Positions 51,597 through 62,153 of a stretch of 64,000 bases of DNA are shown here, one piece after another. The position numbers and the translations under genes were made by a program. The notes below the pieces were generated by a model, which worked only from the letters and a program-made list of their open reading frames with translations, was not told where the DNA came from and searched no databases. Source of the DNA: JADJPO01 sp963724535 (lineage in GTDB: Bacteria > Actinomycetota > Actinomycetes > Actinomycetales > Kineosporiaceae); assembly GCA_963724535.1 (NCBI GenBank), contig CAVRVD010000016.1, forward strand, positions 62,001 to 126,000, in the 5' to 3' direction. Numbering within the stretch: position 1 is the first letter of the stretch; each line of letters opens with the position of its first letter.

Positions 51597-52159
51597 GGTT
51601 CAGGATTCTCCCACGCGGTGATCCACCCCGAACCGGTCCTGTCGCCGCCGGGCCGTTCATCGTGGACGTCCGGTTCAACCTGGTCAAGATCACCCTGCTC
51701 GGTCCGGTCCAGGAGGCGATCAACCGGTCGCAGGCCGCCTTGGTCGCGGTGACCGAGGCGCCCGCAGGCGACGGTGCAGCAGGCCGAGGCGCAGACACCA
51801 GGCCGACGCCGAACGCCAAGGGGGCATGCGCGATGTCCGGCCTGTGCCCAGATCGACATGCTCACGGCGATTCCACCCCATACGATCACCTACGCCCCTG
51901 GGGCGGGGTGTCCGTGGCGACCGCGCCGACACCGTGAGGTGGGCGACCGCCGGTGGAGCCAGCATGTCGTCGGCGGGGCGTGCCCCGCCGCTGGTGGTCG
52001 AGGCTGGGCCGTGACCGCAAACGGCACGGCGTCGTCCGGATGCCGCTTGGCGCCCGGCTCACCTGTCCTGCCGAGACGTCCGATATCTCACCTGGTGCCC
52101 GTCGGTGGGCGCCGGTAGCGTCCCGTGGACCGGGACCGAGCAACTACTGGGGAGTGTGC
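51597..52159. other. 563-nt lysS-gltA spacer
   Basis: No convincing gene. A + frame from GTG 51662 reads VDVRFNLVKITLLGPVQEAI and looks coding for about 32 codons, then loses codon bias; it may be a fragment. TAGCGT at 52116-52121 with CTGGTG at 52092-52097 (18-nt spacing) is a possible gltA promoter. Confidence 0.5.
52092..52121 (+). promoter_or_regulatory. Possible gltA promoter
   Basis: CTGGTG (-35-like) and TAGCGT (-10) spaced by 18 nt, with the -10 ending 38 nt before the gltA ATG. Confidence 0.35.
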
Positions 52160-53449
<1,290 letters not shown>

Positions 53450-53455
<6 letters not shown>

Positions 53456-53482
53456 GCCTGCGTCCGGGTCGCCGGCTCAGTC
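53450..53482. terminator. Bidirectional hairpin between gltA and the convergent gene
   Basis: GACTGAGCC (53450-53458) and GGCTCAGTC (53474-53482) are perfect complements and contain both genes' stop codons. Confidence 0.6.
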
Positions 53483-54454
53483 GCCGGCGGCCACGGTGAC
53501 CACCACGGTGCCGGACGGCGGAGCAGCCGGGTCGGCGACCCAGGTGCCAGACTCGCGGCTCCAACGCGTGCCGTCGACGGCCACCGAGCCGATCGCCAGG
53601 CCGTCGGCGCGGGCCACGGCCCACTGAGCCAGCGCCCAGGCGTGCCGGTGGGCCTCGCCACCGGTCACCGCGAACCGGACGGCCGTTCCCGGGGCCGGCG
53701 CGCCCTGGGCCTCGTCGGTACCGGACTGCTCCGCGGCAGCCCCGCGTCGCCCGGTCTCGAGCCGGGCCGCGGCCACGACGGACGACGCCCGCCCGGTCAG
53801 CCCGTCGCTACCGGCTCGCTCCAGCGGTAGATCCGCGGCCGCCCGCAGGTCGCACGTCAGCGACGCCTCGGAGTGCCCGGCCAGAGCCGAGGCGAAGATC
53901 CGCGCCTCGGCCTCGTGGTCGGCGTACGCGGACGGGAACGCCGAGCGCTGCACCTTCTGCGCGGCCTGGGTGACGGGCAGGTCGGTGTAGCCCTCGACCT
54001 TGACCAGAACGTCGTAGAAGGCGTTCGCGGCGTACACCGGGTCCATGATCTGCTCGGCGGTCCCCCAACCCTGGGACGGGCGCTGCTGGAACAGACCGAC
54101 CGAGTCGCGGTCTCCGTAGTCGAGGTTGCGCAGCTTCGACTCCTGGATCGCGGTGGCGATCCCGATCGTGGCCGCCCGCGCGGGCAGGCCGCGCTGCTCG
54201 GCGATGGCGGCGATCACTGCGGCGTTGCCCGCCTGCTCGGGGTCGAGCGTGGCGGTGTTCCCCAGTGCCGTCGCCCGGCAACCCGGCAGCAGGGTCATCG
54301 AGCCCACCCGACCGGACAGCCACACCCACCCACCGCCGAGCAGGATCGCGGCCGCGGCGAGCCAGGCGACGGCGCGCAGCAGCCGCGCTCCAGGCCCAGG
54401 GCGCGGAGCCGGCGGTCGGTCGAGCAGGTGGGAGGACATCGAGGTCTGGATCAT
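53477..54454 (-). CDS. Membrane-anchored lysozyme-like protein
   Basis: 325 residues from ATG 54454 (ATG 54439 possible). A membrane helix (AVAWLAAAAILLGGGWVWL) near residues 28-48 anchors it outside. The segment IGIATAIQESKLRNLDYGD followed by SVGLFQQRPSQGWG matches a lysozyme-like / transglycosylase fold with catalytic-type Glu in QES, as in actinobacterial proteins of this layout. The C-terminal about 120 residues are variable. Activity not established. Confidence 0.72.
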   Translation of the reverse strand: MIQTSMSSHLLDRPPAPRPGPGARLLRAVAWLAAAAILLGGGWVWLSGRVGSMTLLPGCRATALGNTATLDPEQAGNAAVIAAIAEQRGLPARAATIGIATAIQESKLRNLDYGDRDSVGLFQQRPSQGWGTAEQIMDPVYAANAFYDVLVKVEGYTDLPVTQAAQKVQRSAFPSAYADHEAEARIFASALAGHSEASLTCDLRAAADLPLERAGSDGLTGRASSVVAAARLETGRRGAAAEQSGTDEAQGAPAPGTAVRFAVTGGEAHRHAWALAQWAVARADGLAIGSVAVDGTRWSRESGTWVADPAAPPSGTVVVTVAAGD

Positions 54455-54498
54455 CTACAGGTGGGGCCCTCGGGCCGGGTCTCGGAGATCGGCGGACA

Positions 54499-55497
54499 TC
54501 AGGCGTTGGCGTGCAGGACGGCGTTCAGCTCCACCGACGTGCCCTGTCGCGGAACGGCTTCCACGCCACCGGTCAGTGAGTTGCGGCGGAACAGCAGACC
54601 CGAGGTGCCGGACAGCTCGGCGGCCTTGACGATCCGGTCGGCCGGCAGCAGCGTCAGCTTGGTCCCTGCGGTCACATACAGGCCGGCCTCGACGATGCAG
54701 TCGTCGCCCAGGCTGATCCCGATGCCGGCGTTGGCGCCGACCAGGCAGCGCCGTCCGATCGAGATGATCTCCTTACCGCCCCCCGACAAGGTGCCCATGA
54801 TCGACGCGCCGCCGCCGACGTCCGACCCATCGCCGACCACCACGCCGGCCGAGATCCGGCCCTCGACCATGGAGGTGCCGAGCGTGCCGGCGTTGAAGTT
54901 CACGAACCCCTCGTGCATCACCGTGGTGCCGGACGCCAGGTGCGCACCGAGGCGGACCCGGTCGGCATCACCGATCCGGACTCCGGTCGGCACCACGTAG
55001 TCGGTCATCCTCGGGAACTTGTCGACCCCGGACACCTCGACCCGCCCCCCGTGCTTGGCGCCGGCCATCAGCCGAAGCCGGGTCGCCTCGAAGTCCTCGA
55101 CGGCGCACGGCCCGAGGTTGGTCCAGACCACGTTGGTCAGCACCCCGAAGATGCCGGTCACCGACAGTCCGTGCGGGCGGACCAGCCGGTGCGAGAGCAG
55201 GTGCAGGCGTAGGTAGGCGTCCGGGACGTCGGCCGGGTCGGCGTCCAGGTCGATCACCGTTCGGACCACGGTGCGGCTCACCCGTCGGTGCACGTCGTGT
55301 CCCCCGAGCGAGCCGAGCTCTGGGGCGACCGACGCAAGCCCGTCCGCGGACGGCGGTTCGCCGAGCCGAGGGACCGGGTACCAGGTGTCCAGGACAGTGC
55401 CGTCCTCGGTGACCGTGGCCACACCGTCGGCCCACGCGGTGCGCGGCGACGCGTCGGAGGTCGACGTCGCTGTGGTCTGCTCGTCGGGTCCGGTCAT
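54499..55497 (-). CDS. dapD: Tetrahydrodipicolinate N-succinyltransferase DapD
   Basis: 332 residues. It succinylates tetrahydrodipicolinate using succinyl-CoA, the step before DapC. The left-handed beta-helix hexapeptides run through DADRVRLGAHLASGTTVMHE, VVGDGSDVGGGASIMG and GANAGIGISLGDDC. It is the actinobacterial long form. dapE diverges from it, and the 50-nt spacer holds -10 elements for both. Confidence 0.93.
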   Translation of the reverse strand: MTGPDEQTTATSTSDASPRTAWADGVATVTEDGTVLDTWYPVPRLGEPPSADGLASVAPELGSLGGHDVHRRVSRTVVRTVIDLDADPADVPDAYLRLHLLSHRLVRPHGLSVTGIFGVLTNVVWTNLGPCAVEDFEATRLRLMAGAKHGGRVEVSGVDKFPRMTDYVVPTGVRIGDADRVRLGAHLASGTTVMHEGFVNFNAGTLGTSMVEGRISAGVVVGDGSDVGGGASIMGTLSGGGKEIISIGRRCLVGANAGIGISLGDDCIVEAGLYVTAGTKLTLLPADRIVKAAELSGTSGLLFRRNSLTGGVEAVPRQGTSVELNAVLHANA

Positions 55498-55503
55498 AAC
55501 TCC

Positions 55504-55509
55504 ACCCTA
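55504..55509 (-). promoter_or_regulatory. -10 element for dapD
   Basis: TAGGGT on the minus strand, 6 nt from ATG 55497; GGAG lies between, so a leadered start elsewhere is not excluded. Confidence 0.4.
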
Positions 55510-55533
55510 TGCGGGTCTCGCTGCTCCCTGGCC

Positions 55534-55539
55534 TAGCCT
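55534..55539 (+). promoter_or_regulatory. -10 element for dapE
   Basis: TAGCCT, 8 nt before ATG 55548. This supports the ATG at 55548 over the in-frame ATG at 55509. Confidence 0.45.
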
Positions 55540-55547
55540 TTCCCGAC

Positions 55548-56642
55548 ATGGACCCAACGACCGATGTCGTCGAGCTGACCCGCCGGATCTGCGATGTCGA
55601 GTCGGTCAGTGGCAACGAGCGAGCCCTGGCCGACGCCGTCGAGGAGGGCCTGCGCGCCTGTGGGCACCTCGAGGTGCTGCGCGACGGCGACGCCGTCGTC
55701 GCCCGCACCCACCTGGGGCGCCCCGACCGGGTTGTGCTCGCCGGTCATCTCGACACCGTCCCGCTCACCGTCGATGCGCAGGGTCGGCCGACGAACCTGC
55801 CGGTACGCGTCGAGGGAACCGGGGCAGACGCGGTGCTGCACGGGCGGGGCACGGTCGACATGAAGGGCGGCGTCGCCGTCCAGCTGCACCTGGCCGCCAC
55901 CGTCGCCGAGCCGACCCGGGACGTCACCTACGTGTTCTACGACAACGAGGAGGTGGACGCCGCGAGCAACGGCCTGGGCCGGCTGGCCGGCAGCCACCCG
56001 GACTGGGTCGCCGGGGACTTCGCCGTGCTCCTGGAGCCCACCGCGGCGGTGGTCGAGGGTGGCTGTCAGGGCACGGTGCGGGTGCTGCTGACCACCCGCG
56101 GGGTGGCGGCCCACTCGGCACGCTCCTGGGTGGGTCACAACGCGATCCACGACGCCGCGCAGGTGCTGGACCGGCTGGTCGGCTACACCCCCCGGCAGGT
56201 CGAGGTCGACGGCCTGACCTACCGCGAGGGCCTGAACGCCGTGGGCATCAGCGGCGGCATCGCCGGGAACGTGGTGCCCGACGAGTGCACGGTGACGGTG
56301 AACTACCGGTTCGCGCCGGATCGCGACGTGGCCGGCGCGCAGGCGCACCTTCGCGAGGTGTTCGCCGGCATCGACCTGGACCTGGAGGTGGTGGACGCCG
56401 CTGCCGGGGCCCGCCCGGGGCTGGACCACCCCGCGGCCGCGGCGTTCGTCGCCGCGATCGGCCAGGAACCCTTGCCGAAGTACGGCTGGACGGACGTCGC
56501 GCGGTTCAGCGAGCTGGGGATCCCGGCGGTGAACTTCGGACCCGGCGACGCCCTGCTCGCCCACCGGGACGACGAGCACTGCCCCGCCGTCCAGATCACT
56601 GCCTGCGCCGAGGCGCTGCGGCGCTGGCTGCTCGCCGACTGA
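55548..56642 (+). CDS. dapE: Succinyl-diaminopimelate desuccinylase DapE
   Basis: 364 residues from ATG 55548. An M20 metallohydrolase releasing LL-diaminopimelate from its succinyl form. Metal motifs: LAGHLDTVP (H67, D69), GTVDMKGG, YDNEEVDA and LLEPT; the dimerisation domain has GVAAHSARSWVGHNA. Together with dapC and dapD in the window this covers three consecutive steps of the succinylase pathway. Confidence 0.93.
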   Translation: MDPTTDVVELTRRICDVESVSGNERALADAVEEGLRACGHLEVLRDGDAVVARTHLGRPDRVVLAGHLDTVPLTVDAQGRPTNLPVRVEGTGADAVLHGRGTVDMKGGVAVQLHLAATVAEPTRDVTYVFYDNEEVDAASNGLGRLAGSHPDWVAGDFAVLLEPTAAVVEGGCQGTVRVLLTTRGVAAHSARSWVGHNAIHDAAQVLDRLVGYTPRQVEVDGLTYREGLNAVGISGGIAGNVVPDECTVTVNYRFAPDRDVAGAQAHLREVFAGIDLDLEVVDAAAGARPGLDHPAAAAFVAAIGQEPLPKYGWTDVARFSELGIPAVNFGPGDALLAHRDDEHCPAVQITACAEALRRWLLAD

Positions 56643-56654
56643 GCCGGCGGCAGG

Positions 56655-58514
56655 TCAGCGGCGCGGACCGGTCCGTCCGGCCTGCTGGTCCGGACGCTCC
56701 CGGGTGTCGCTGACGTCGATCAACGCGTCACGACGGTGGGACCGCCGCCCGGCCGTCCGGGCGGGCGTGGGACCGTTGGTGGAGAGGTCGCGCAGGTCCA
56801 GCACCTCGGTCGCCGGTTGGGCCGCCCCCTCGGTGGATGCTGACGGAGTGGATGCGGGCCCGGCCGGGTTGTCCCCGGAACGTCGTGGACCGGTCGTCGG
56901 CAGCGCGGGGGCGCGGGCGGCGCGCTTGGCCTCCAACAGGGACTCGTCGGCGCGGCGGAACAACCGGGCGGCGTCAGCTGTCGGACGGCGTCCGGTCAGC
57001 GCCCACAGCGCGGCGCAGCCGGCGGTCGCCCGGATCCGCAGCCCCGCCGCGACGCCGCCCCACGGATACCCGGCCACCGCGGCGACCATCGCGTCGGCGA
57101 CCCGGTGGGCCTCGGCGTCACCGACGCGGGGCACCAGGACGACGAACTCGTCCCCGCCATAGCGCAGCAGCCGTGCGTCGGCCGGCATCGTCTGGTCCAG
57201 GATCCCCGCCACGGTGCGCAGCACCTCGTCGCCCACCACGTGCGTGTGGTCGTCGTTGACCTGTTTGAAGTCGTCGATGTCGACCAGCACCATCGACAAC
57301 GGCAACGGGGAGAACCGCAGCATCGCGTGCAGCTCCTCGTCCAGGGCCCGACGGTTGCCGACACCGGTCACCGAGTCGGTGCGGCTCTCGGTGTGCAGCA
57401 CCTGGTGCTCCATCGCCTGGCGCGCGGTCTCGGTGGACAGCTCCAAGCCCGCCCAGCCCAGCCGGACAAGCAGGTCGATCAGCCGCTGCCGGCCACGCTC
57501 GGGGTCGACTCCGGACTCCCGGTCCAGCCAGATCCGCTGTCGGGCCCGGCAGATCTCCAACACGATGTTCGGGATCGCGCCGGTGGACCGCGCGATGCTG
57601 TCGTCGAGGCTGCGGGCCGTGACGTGTGAGCCGACCAGGGTGTGCGCGTGCAGCGCGGCGATGACCAGCAGCTGGCTCTCCGGAGGGTTCAGACCGATCG
57701 GCTCGCCGAACCCGTCCGAGCCGAGCAGCCGCAGCGCCTCCTGGGCGTGCCCGGCGAAGGCCGCAGACAGCGCCAGCACGCCGTCCGCAGTGCGGCGCAG
57801 TGGCTGCGGTACCGCGTTCAGGCCGAGATCGACCACCCGCCGGGCGATCCGGACGGCGCGCTCCAGCAGCCGCGGGTCAGGCTCGGCGGCGCCCCGGGCC
57901 ACCGGTTCCATCGCCCCGGCGGCGAGCTCGGCCGACCAGGTCGCCCAGTGGGTAGCGCGGTCGACGAGGTCGCGTTCGGCGACGCCTGCGTCGAGCTGCT
58001 CGCGGATCTGCTCGACCTTGTCGGCCATCCGGATCCGGGCGAAGGCCGTGGCGGCGGCGTCCAGCAGTCGGAACCCGACCCGGTCATCGAGCCGGTCGGC
58101 CAGGGCGGTCAGGTCGATCCGGGCCAGGTCGCCCATGGCCGCGGCCGCTTCACCCGACTCCAGTCGGGCCCGGGCGCGCAAGGCGCAGGCCAGGGCGATC
58201 CAGACCTCGGCGTCCGGGCGGCTGCCGTGATGCACTGCCGCGCTCTCCAGCATCGTGCAGGCGGCCACCTGGTCGGCGCGGCCGGCGCCGACCAGCCGCA
58301 GCAGCAGGGCGCGACCGTACAGCGCGGTCAGGACGGCGGGGGCATCCGGGCTCATGCCCCGCAGCACCGTCTCCAGCTCGTGCAGCGCCTCGCGCGGCTG
58401 CACGAACCGGCCGTGGGTCAGGATACGTTCGGCTGCCTGCACGTCGGCATCGGCGGTACCGGCGGGCGCGGCCGAGGGCGTGGCCCGTGAGGTGTCCTCC
58501 CGCCGCGTCTGCAC
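56655..58514 (-). CDS. GGDEF-domain protein (probable diguanylate cyclase)
   Basis: About 619 residues from GTG 58514, chosen because TACTGT lies 6 nt upstream; an ATG at 58547 would add 11 residues. The N-terminal 390 residues are helical, Ala/Arg/Leu-rich, TPR-like. The GGDEF domain has DSVTGVGNRRALDEELHAML, LVDIDDFKQVND and RYGGDEFVVLVP, so catalytic residues for c-di-GMP synthesis are intact. No EAL domain. A Pro/Ser/Thr-rich tail follows. Convergent with dapE. Confidence 0.9.
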   Translation of the reverse strand: MQTRREDTSRATPSAAPAGTADADVQAAERILTHGRFVQPREALHELETVLRGMSPDAPAVLTALYGRALLLRLVGAGRADQVAACTMLESAAVHHGSRPDAEVWIALACALRARARLESGEAAAAMGDLARIDLTALADRLDDRVGFRLLDAAATAFARIRMADKVEQIREQLDAGVAERDLVDRATHWATWSAELAAGAMEPVARGAAEPDPRLLERAVRIARRVVDLGLNAVPQPLRRTADGVLALSAAFAGHAQEALRLLGSDGFGEPIGLNPPESQLLVIAALHAHTLVGSHVTARSLDDSIARSTGAIPNIVLEICRARQRIWLDRESGVDPERGRQRLIDLLVRLGWAGLELSTETARQAMEHQVLHTESRTDSVTGVGNRRALDEELHAMLRFSPLPLSMVLVDIDDFKQVNDDHTHVVGDEVLRTVAGILDQTMPADARLLRYGGDEFVVLVPRVGDAEAHRVADAMVAAVAGYPWGGVAAGLRIRATAGCAALWALTGRRPTADAARLFRRADESLLEAKRAARAPALPTTGPRRSGDNPAGPASTPSASTEGAAQPATEVLDLRDLSTNGPTPARTAGRRSHRRDALIDVSDTRERPDQQAGRTGPRR

Positions 58515-58520
58515 GAAGAA

Positions 58521-58526
58521 ACAGTA
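58521..58526 (-). promoter_or_regulatory. -10 element for the GGDEF gene
   Basis: TACTGT on the minus strand, 6 nt before GTG 58514. Confidence 0.45.
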
Positions 58527-58547
58527 GCGCGCTGTGACAGACCGCAT

Positions 58548-58903
58548 GCGGATGTGTCGAACCGGTCCACCCGTCGGCAGTACCCCGGCGAGCGGATCGA
58601 TGAGCGCCCGACCGGTCGACCCGCGCCGACCGGTGAGTAGCTGGGTGCGAGGGCGGGCAGCGCCCCACGGGCACGGACGGGATCAGCGCAGAGCGACGAC
58701 GTCCACTGCGCGCCGACTGGTCGCCGGCCACGTGTCGCCGTAGCGTCACCTCCGCACGAGATACCTGGTGAGCCGCCCGGTTGAGGGGTCGCGGTGGGGG
58801 CGTGAGTGCGCTCAGGGCCGGTCGCGGACCGGCGGCCGAGGCGCATGACCGGGCGGGTCACTGTGCCGAGGAACCACAGACAGCGGGATGTGACGGACGA
58901 ACC
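58548..58903. other. 356-nt spacer between divergent GGDEF and LOG genes
   Basis: Only short unbiased frames are present. It must hold the LOG gene promoter, but no clear element was recognised. Confidence 0.5.
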
Positions 58904-59689
58904 ATGACGGAACGACACACCGACCCGCGCAACGGGGCGGGCAGGGGCGGGGGCCGCCCCCCGAGCTACCAGAAGGGGCCGGTCACCCTGCGTCGATCCC
59001 AGGTGCCGGCCACCACGGCTGACGCCCGGCTGCTGGACACCCGTGGACCGACCTCGTGGCTGCACCAGGACCCGTGGCGGGTGATGCGGATCCAGGCCGA
59101 GTTCGTCGAGGGGTTCGGGGCGCTGGCCGAGCTGGGGCCGGCGATCAGCGTGTTCGGGTCCGCCCGCACCGGACGGGAGCACCCGCACTACGCGCTCGCG
59201 GTCGAGGTCGGCCGCCGCCTGGTCGCCAGCGGCTTCGCGGTGATCACCGGAGGCGGCCCGGGAGCCATGGAGGCAGCGAACAAGGGCGCCTGCGAGGCCG
59301 GTGGCATCTCGGTCGGCCTGGGTATCGAGCTGCCGCACGAGCAGGGCATGAACGAGTGGGTCGACCTGGGCGTGCACTTTCGGTACTTCTTCGCGCGCAA
59401 GATGATGTTCGTCAAGTACGCCACCGGCTTCATCGTGCTGCCGGGCGGCTTCGGCACCTTCGACGAGCTTTTCGAGGCGCTGACCTTGGTGCAGACCGAG
59501 AAGGTCACCGAGTTCCCGATCGTGCTGATCGGCAGTGAGTACTGGGGCGGGCTGATCCGCTGGCTCCGAGAGGCGGTCCAGCCGGCCGGAATGATCAGCC
59601 AGGGCGACATCGACCTGCTGACCCTCACCGACGACGTCGACGAGGCGATCAACGTCATCCGGCGCTTCGCCGACCCACTCGCCGGGTAG
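58904..59689 (+). CDS. LOG-family (TIGR00730-type) Rossmann protein
   Basis: 261 residues from ATG 58904. The LOG motif PGGFGTFDELFEAL, GSARTGREHPHY and TGGGPGAMEAANKGA are diagnostic. Relatives cleave nucleoside monophosphates (cytokinin-activating phosphoribohydrolases), but many bacterial ones have no assigned role. The first 45 residues are a basic Gly/Arg-rich extension. Confidence 0.9.
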   Translation: MTERHTDPRNGAGRGGGRPPSYQKGPVTLRRSQVPATTADARLLDTRGPTSWLHQDPWRVMRIQAEFVEGFGALAELGPAISVFGSARTGREHPHYALAVEVGRRLVASGFAVITGGGPGAMEAANKGACEAGGISVGLGIELPHEQGMNEWVDLGVHFRYFFARKMMFVKYATGFIVLPGGFGTFDELFEALTLVQTEKVTEFPIVLIGSEYWGGLIRWLREAVQPAGMISQGDIDLLTLTDDVDEAINVIRRFADPLAG

Positions 59690-59791
59690 CGGGACCGGCC
59701 CGGGTTCTGGGCGCGGACTGAGCGTCCTTCCAGCATTCAGTCAGGTTCGTCGTCGAGTCTGCTGGTCAGCACACTCGACGAAGGAGAGTCC

Positions 59792-60547
59792 ATGACGAGC
59801 ACCCGTTCACGTCTGACCGCCGCCGCGGCCGGCACGGCCCTGGCCCTCGGGGCCGGTGGCCTGGCTGTCGCGGTGGGCGCCGGGGCGTTTGCCGACACCC
59901 GCTCACCCACCCCCTCCACCGGGGCGAGCGGCGGCACCTACGGTGCCCAGGACGAGCAGGCCCGCGGCGGCGAGCGCGGACCGGGACGGGGTCGTCACGG
60001 CGGCCCCTTGGACGGGCGCGGCGCCCTCGGCGGCCTGGGCGGCCCCATGTTGCACGGCGAGATCGTCGTCGGCGACGACCAGGGGTCGGGCACTCGGCAG
60101 GTTCTCGTGCAGGTCGGCGAGGTGACGGCGGCGGACGGCGATGTGGTGACGGTGCGCAGCAGCGACGGCTACACCCTGGCCTGGACCATCACCGATACCA
60201 CCCGGACCCGCGCCTCCGGCGCGACCGGGTCCGGCACGACCGGGTCCGGCCCGACGGGGTCCGGCACGACGGGGTCCGGCACGACGCAGGTGCCGGGTGG
60301 GATCGCCGTCGGCGACCCGGTGCGTGTGATGGGCACCAGGACTGGTGACGGTACGGCGACCGCCACCGCCCTGCACGAGCAGGGCCAGCCCGGCTCGCCG
60401 CGTGAGCACCGCCCCGGCCGCAAGGACGGGCAGGAGGGGAGCCGTGGCGCCACACCCGGCGCAGGGCCCACCGATGCCGACGGCACCGAGCAGGACACAA
60501 ACGGGACCGAACAGCCGGAGGCGACCGGCAGCAGCCTGCAGGGCTGA
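59792..60547 (+). CDS. Secreted protein with Gly/Ser/Thr repeats, unknown
   Basis: 251 residues, GAAGGAGAG upstream. Signal peptide with AAAAGTALALGAGGLAVAVG and probable cleavage AFA-DT. A Gly/Arg/Asp-rich region is followed by a beta-rich stretch (VGEVTAADGDVVTVRSSDG) reminiscent of DUF5666-type domains, then ATGSGTTGSG-type repeats and an acidic tail. Exported, perhaps cell-wall associated; function unknown. Confidence 0.75.
   Translation: MTSTRSRLTAAAAGTALALGAGGLAVAVGAGAFADTRSPTPSTGASGGTYGAQDEQARGGERGPGRGRHGGPLDGRGALGGLGGPMLHGEIVVGDDQGSGTRQVLVQVGEVTAADGDVVTVRSSDGYTLAWTITDTTRTRASGATGSGTTGSGPTGSGTTGSGTTQVPGGIAVGDPVRVMGTRTGDGTATATALHEQGQPGSPREHRPGRKDGQEGSRGATPGAGPTDADGTEQDTNGTEQPEATGSSLQG
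60219..60292 (+). repeat. 15-bp imperfect repeats encoding TGSGT
   Basis: GACCGGGTCCGGCAC / GACGGGGTCCGGCAC units recur four times within the secreted-protein gene. Confidence 0.65.
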
Positions 60548-60572
60548 TCGGCTCCAGGCCTGGCCGCTGTGC

Positions 60573-60578
60573 GACCAT
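60573..60578 (+). promoter_or_regulatory. -10 element for the DivIVA-domain gene
   Basis: GACCAT, 7 nt before GTG 60586; no Shine-Dalgarno. Confidence 0.35.
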
Positions 60579-60585
60579 CACAGGC

Positions 60586-60927
60586 GTGACCGTGCTGTTC
60601 GCCCTGCTCGCCATCGGCGTGTTGGGCCTGGTGGTCGCCGTCGCTCTGGGCCGGATCGGCGGCGGCCTAGAGGCGCCGACCTCCTCGCTGCCGCCGACCC
60701 ACCTGCCGGACGGCGGGCTGACCCCCGCCGACCTGGACGTTGTCCGCTTCGCCCCCGCCCTGCGCGGCTACCGGATGGACCAGGTCGACGAGATCATCGA
60801 CCGGGTCGCCGGAGAGCTCGACCGGCGGGACGCCGAGATCGAGCGGCTGCGCGGCGAGCTGGACCGAGCCGACCTGGCCCGACTGGAGCGCGAGGCGATG
60901 CGGCTCGACGAGGACGTCGAGGGCTGA
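60586..60927 (+). CDS. Small membrane protein with DivIVA-like domain
   Basis: 113 residues from GTG 60586. One N-terminal membrane helix (LFALLAIGVLGLVVAVAL), a short linker, then VVRFAPALRGYRMDQVDEII, the DivIVA-type motif (F-x4-RGY-x3-QVD), and a charged coiled coil (ELDRRDAEIERLRGEL). It may localise to curved membrane or the growth zone. The next gene starts 1 nt after its stop. Confidence 0.82.
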   Translation: MTVLFALLAIGVLGLVVAVALGRIGGGLEAPTSSLPPTHLPDGGLTPADLDVVRFAPALRGYRMDQVDEIIDRVAGELDRRDAEIERLRGELDRADLARLEREAMRLDEDVEG

Positions 60928-60928
60928 G

Positions 60929-62062
60929 GTGCTGACCCTTTCCCGCGACCAGATGGTCCACGCACCGGCCGAGCTGGTCTGGGCGGTGCTGACGGACTGG
61001 CCCCGGCACAGCCACTGGGTGCCGCTGACCACCGTCTCGCTGCTCACACCGACCGGATCGGGGGTGGGCGCCAGGTTCGTGGGTCGGACCGGGTTGGGCC
61101 CACTGGCCGTGGACGACGTCATGGAGGTCGTCACCTGGCAGCCCCCGGGGCAGGACCGGCCGGGTCGTTGCGAGGTGGTCAAGCAAGGTGCGCTGGTCCG
61201 TGGCCGAGCGGTGCTGGAGGTGCTGCCCCGCGGATCGGCCCGAACCCTGGCGGTCTGGACCTACCACGACCTGGCCGTGGCACCGGTCCGGCTGACCCGG
61301 TACGCCGAGCCGCTGCTCGGCCCACTCACCGCAACCGGGCTGAGTCGGGTACTGGCCGCCATGGCCCGTGACGCCGAGGCCGAGGCGCAGGGTGGGCCGG
61401 GACCGCGGCCGGACCGCGCCGTGACCGCGTCCGGCGACCTCGTCGTCGGTCCCGACGGACTGGCCCGGTGCAGCTGGGCGGCGAGCGCACCCGACTACAC
61501 GGCCTACCACGACCAGGAGTGGGGCCGGGTGGTTCGGGGCGAGACGGAGCTGTTCGAGCGGCTCACGCTCGAGGCGTTCCAGTCTGGATTGTCCTGGTTG
61601 ACCATCCTGCGCAAACGAGAGGGCTTCCGGGTCGCCTTCGCCGGGTTCGACCCTGAGCGGGTCGCCGCGTTCACCGCTGGCGACCGGGCCAGGCTGCTCG
61701 ATGACGCCGGGATCGTGCGCAACCGGGCGAAGGTGGATGCGGCGATCCGCAACGCCGCAGTCACCCTGCGGATCCGCGAGCAGGTGGACGGCGGGCTGGA
61801 CGCCCTGGTCTGGTCATTCGCCGGGCCGCAGGGCGGCCGGCCGCCGCGCCGGCTGGCCGACGTCCCGGCGGCGACCCCCGAGTCGGCGGAGCTGGCCAGG
61901 GCGCTGAAGGGGTTCGGCTGGGTGTTCCTCGGCCCGACCACCGCCTACGCGGCGATGCAGGCCTGCGGGCTGGTCGACGATCACCTGCACGGCTGTCATG
62001 CCCGCGGCGAACGGGTCGACCCGTTCACGTTATTTCGCCAGGACAGCGACGAGCGGCGATAA
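60929..62062 (+). CDS. SRPBCC-domain / 3-methyladenine DNA glycosylase I fusion
   Basis: 377 residues from GTG 60929 in one uninterrupted frame. Residues 1-150 look like an SRPBCC (START-like) domain: HAPAELVWAVLTDWPRHSHW. From about 172 the Tag glycosylase follows: GLARCSWAASAPDYTAYHDQ EWG region, then LTLEAFQSGLSWLTILRKRE and GLVDDHLHGCHAR, with Cys/His zinc ligands at both ends. Tag excises 3-methyladenine. A separate start for Tag at the GTG in RAVTASGD is possible. The name tag is withheld because of the fusion. Confidence 0.85.
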   Translation: MLTLSRDQMVHAPAELVWAVLTDWPRHSHWVPLTTVSLLTPTGSGVGARFVGRTGLGPLAVDDVMEVVTWQPPGQDRPGRCEVVKQGALVRGRAVLEVLPRGSARTLAVWTYHDLAVAPVRLTRYAEPLLGPLTATGLSRVLAAMARDAEAEAQGGPGPRPDRAVTASGDLVVGPDGLARCSWAASAPDYTAYHDQEWGRVVRGETELFERLTLEAFQSGLSWLTILRKREGFRVAFAGFDPERVAAFTAGDRARLLDDAGIVRNRAKVDAAIRNAAVTLRIREQVDGGLDALVWSFAGPQGGRPPRRLADVPAATPESAELARALKGFGWVFLGPTTAYAAMQACGLVDDHLHGCHARGERVDPFTLFRQDSDERR

Positions 62063-62153
62063 TAGGCGCCGACGCAGGCTCTCCCGCAGTGCGATCGTGC
62101 ACTGATCGTGCGCAAGCACCCCAGGAGGGGCCCTATCAGAAAGGGGATGCCGC

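Noticed and set aside
51662..51937. Small gene before gltA
   Set aside because: The first 32 codons look biased, but the rest does not, and there is no ribosome-binding site or homology; noted only in the spacer entry.
58534..58743. Short + frame before the LOG gene
   Set aside because: Arg/Pro-rich, no start signal, overlaps the GGDEF promoter region.
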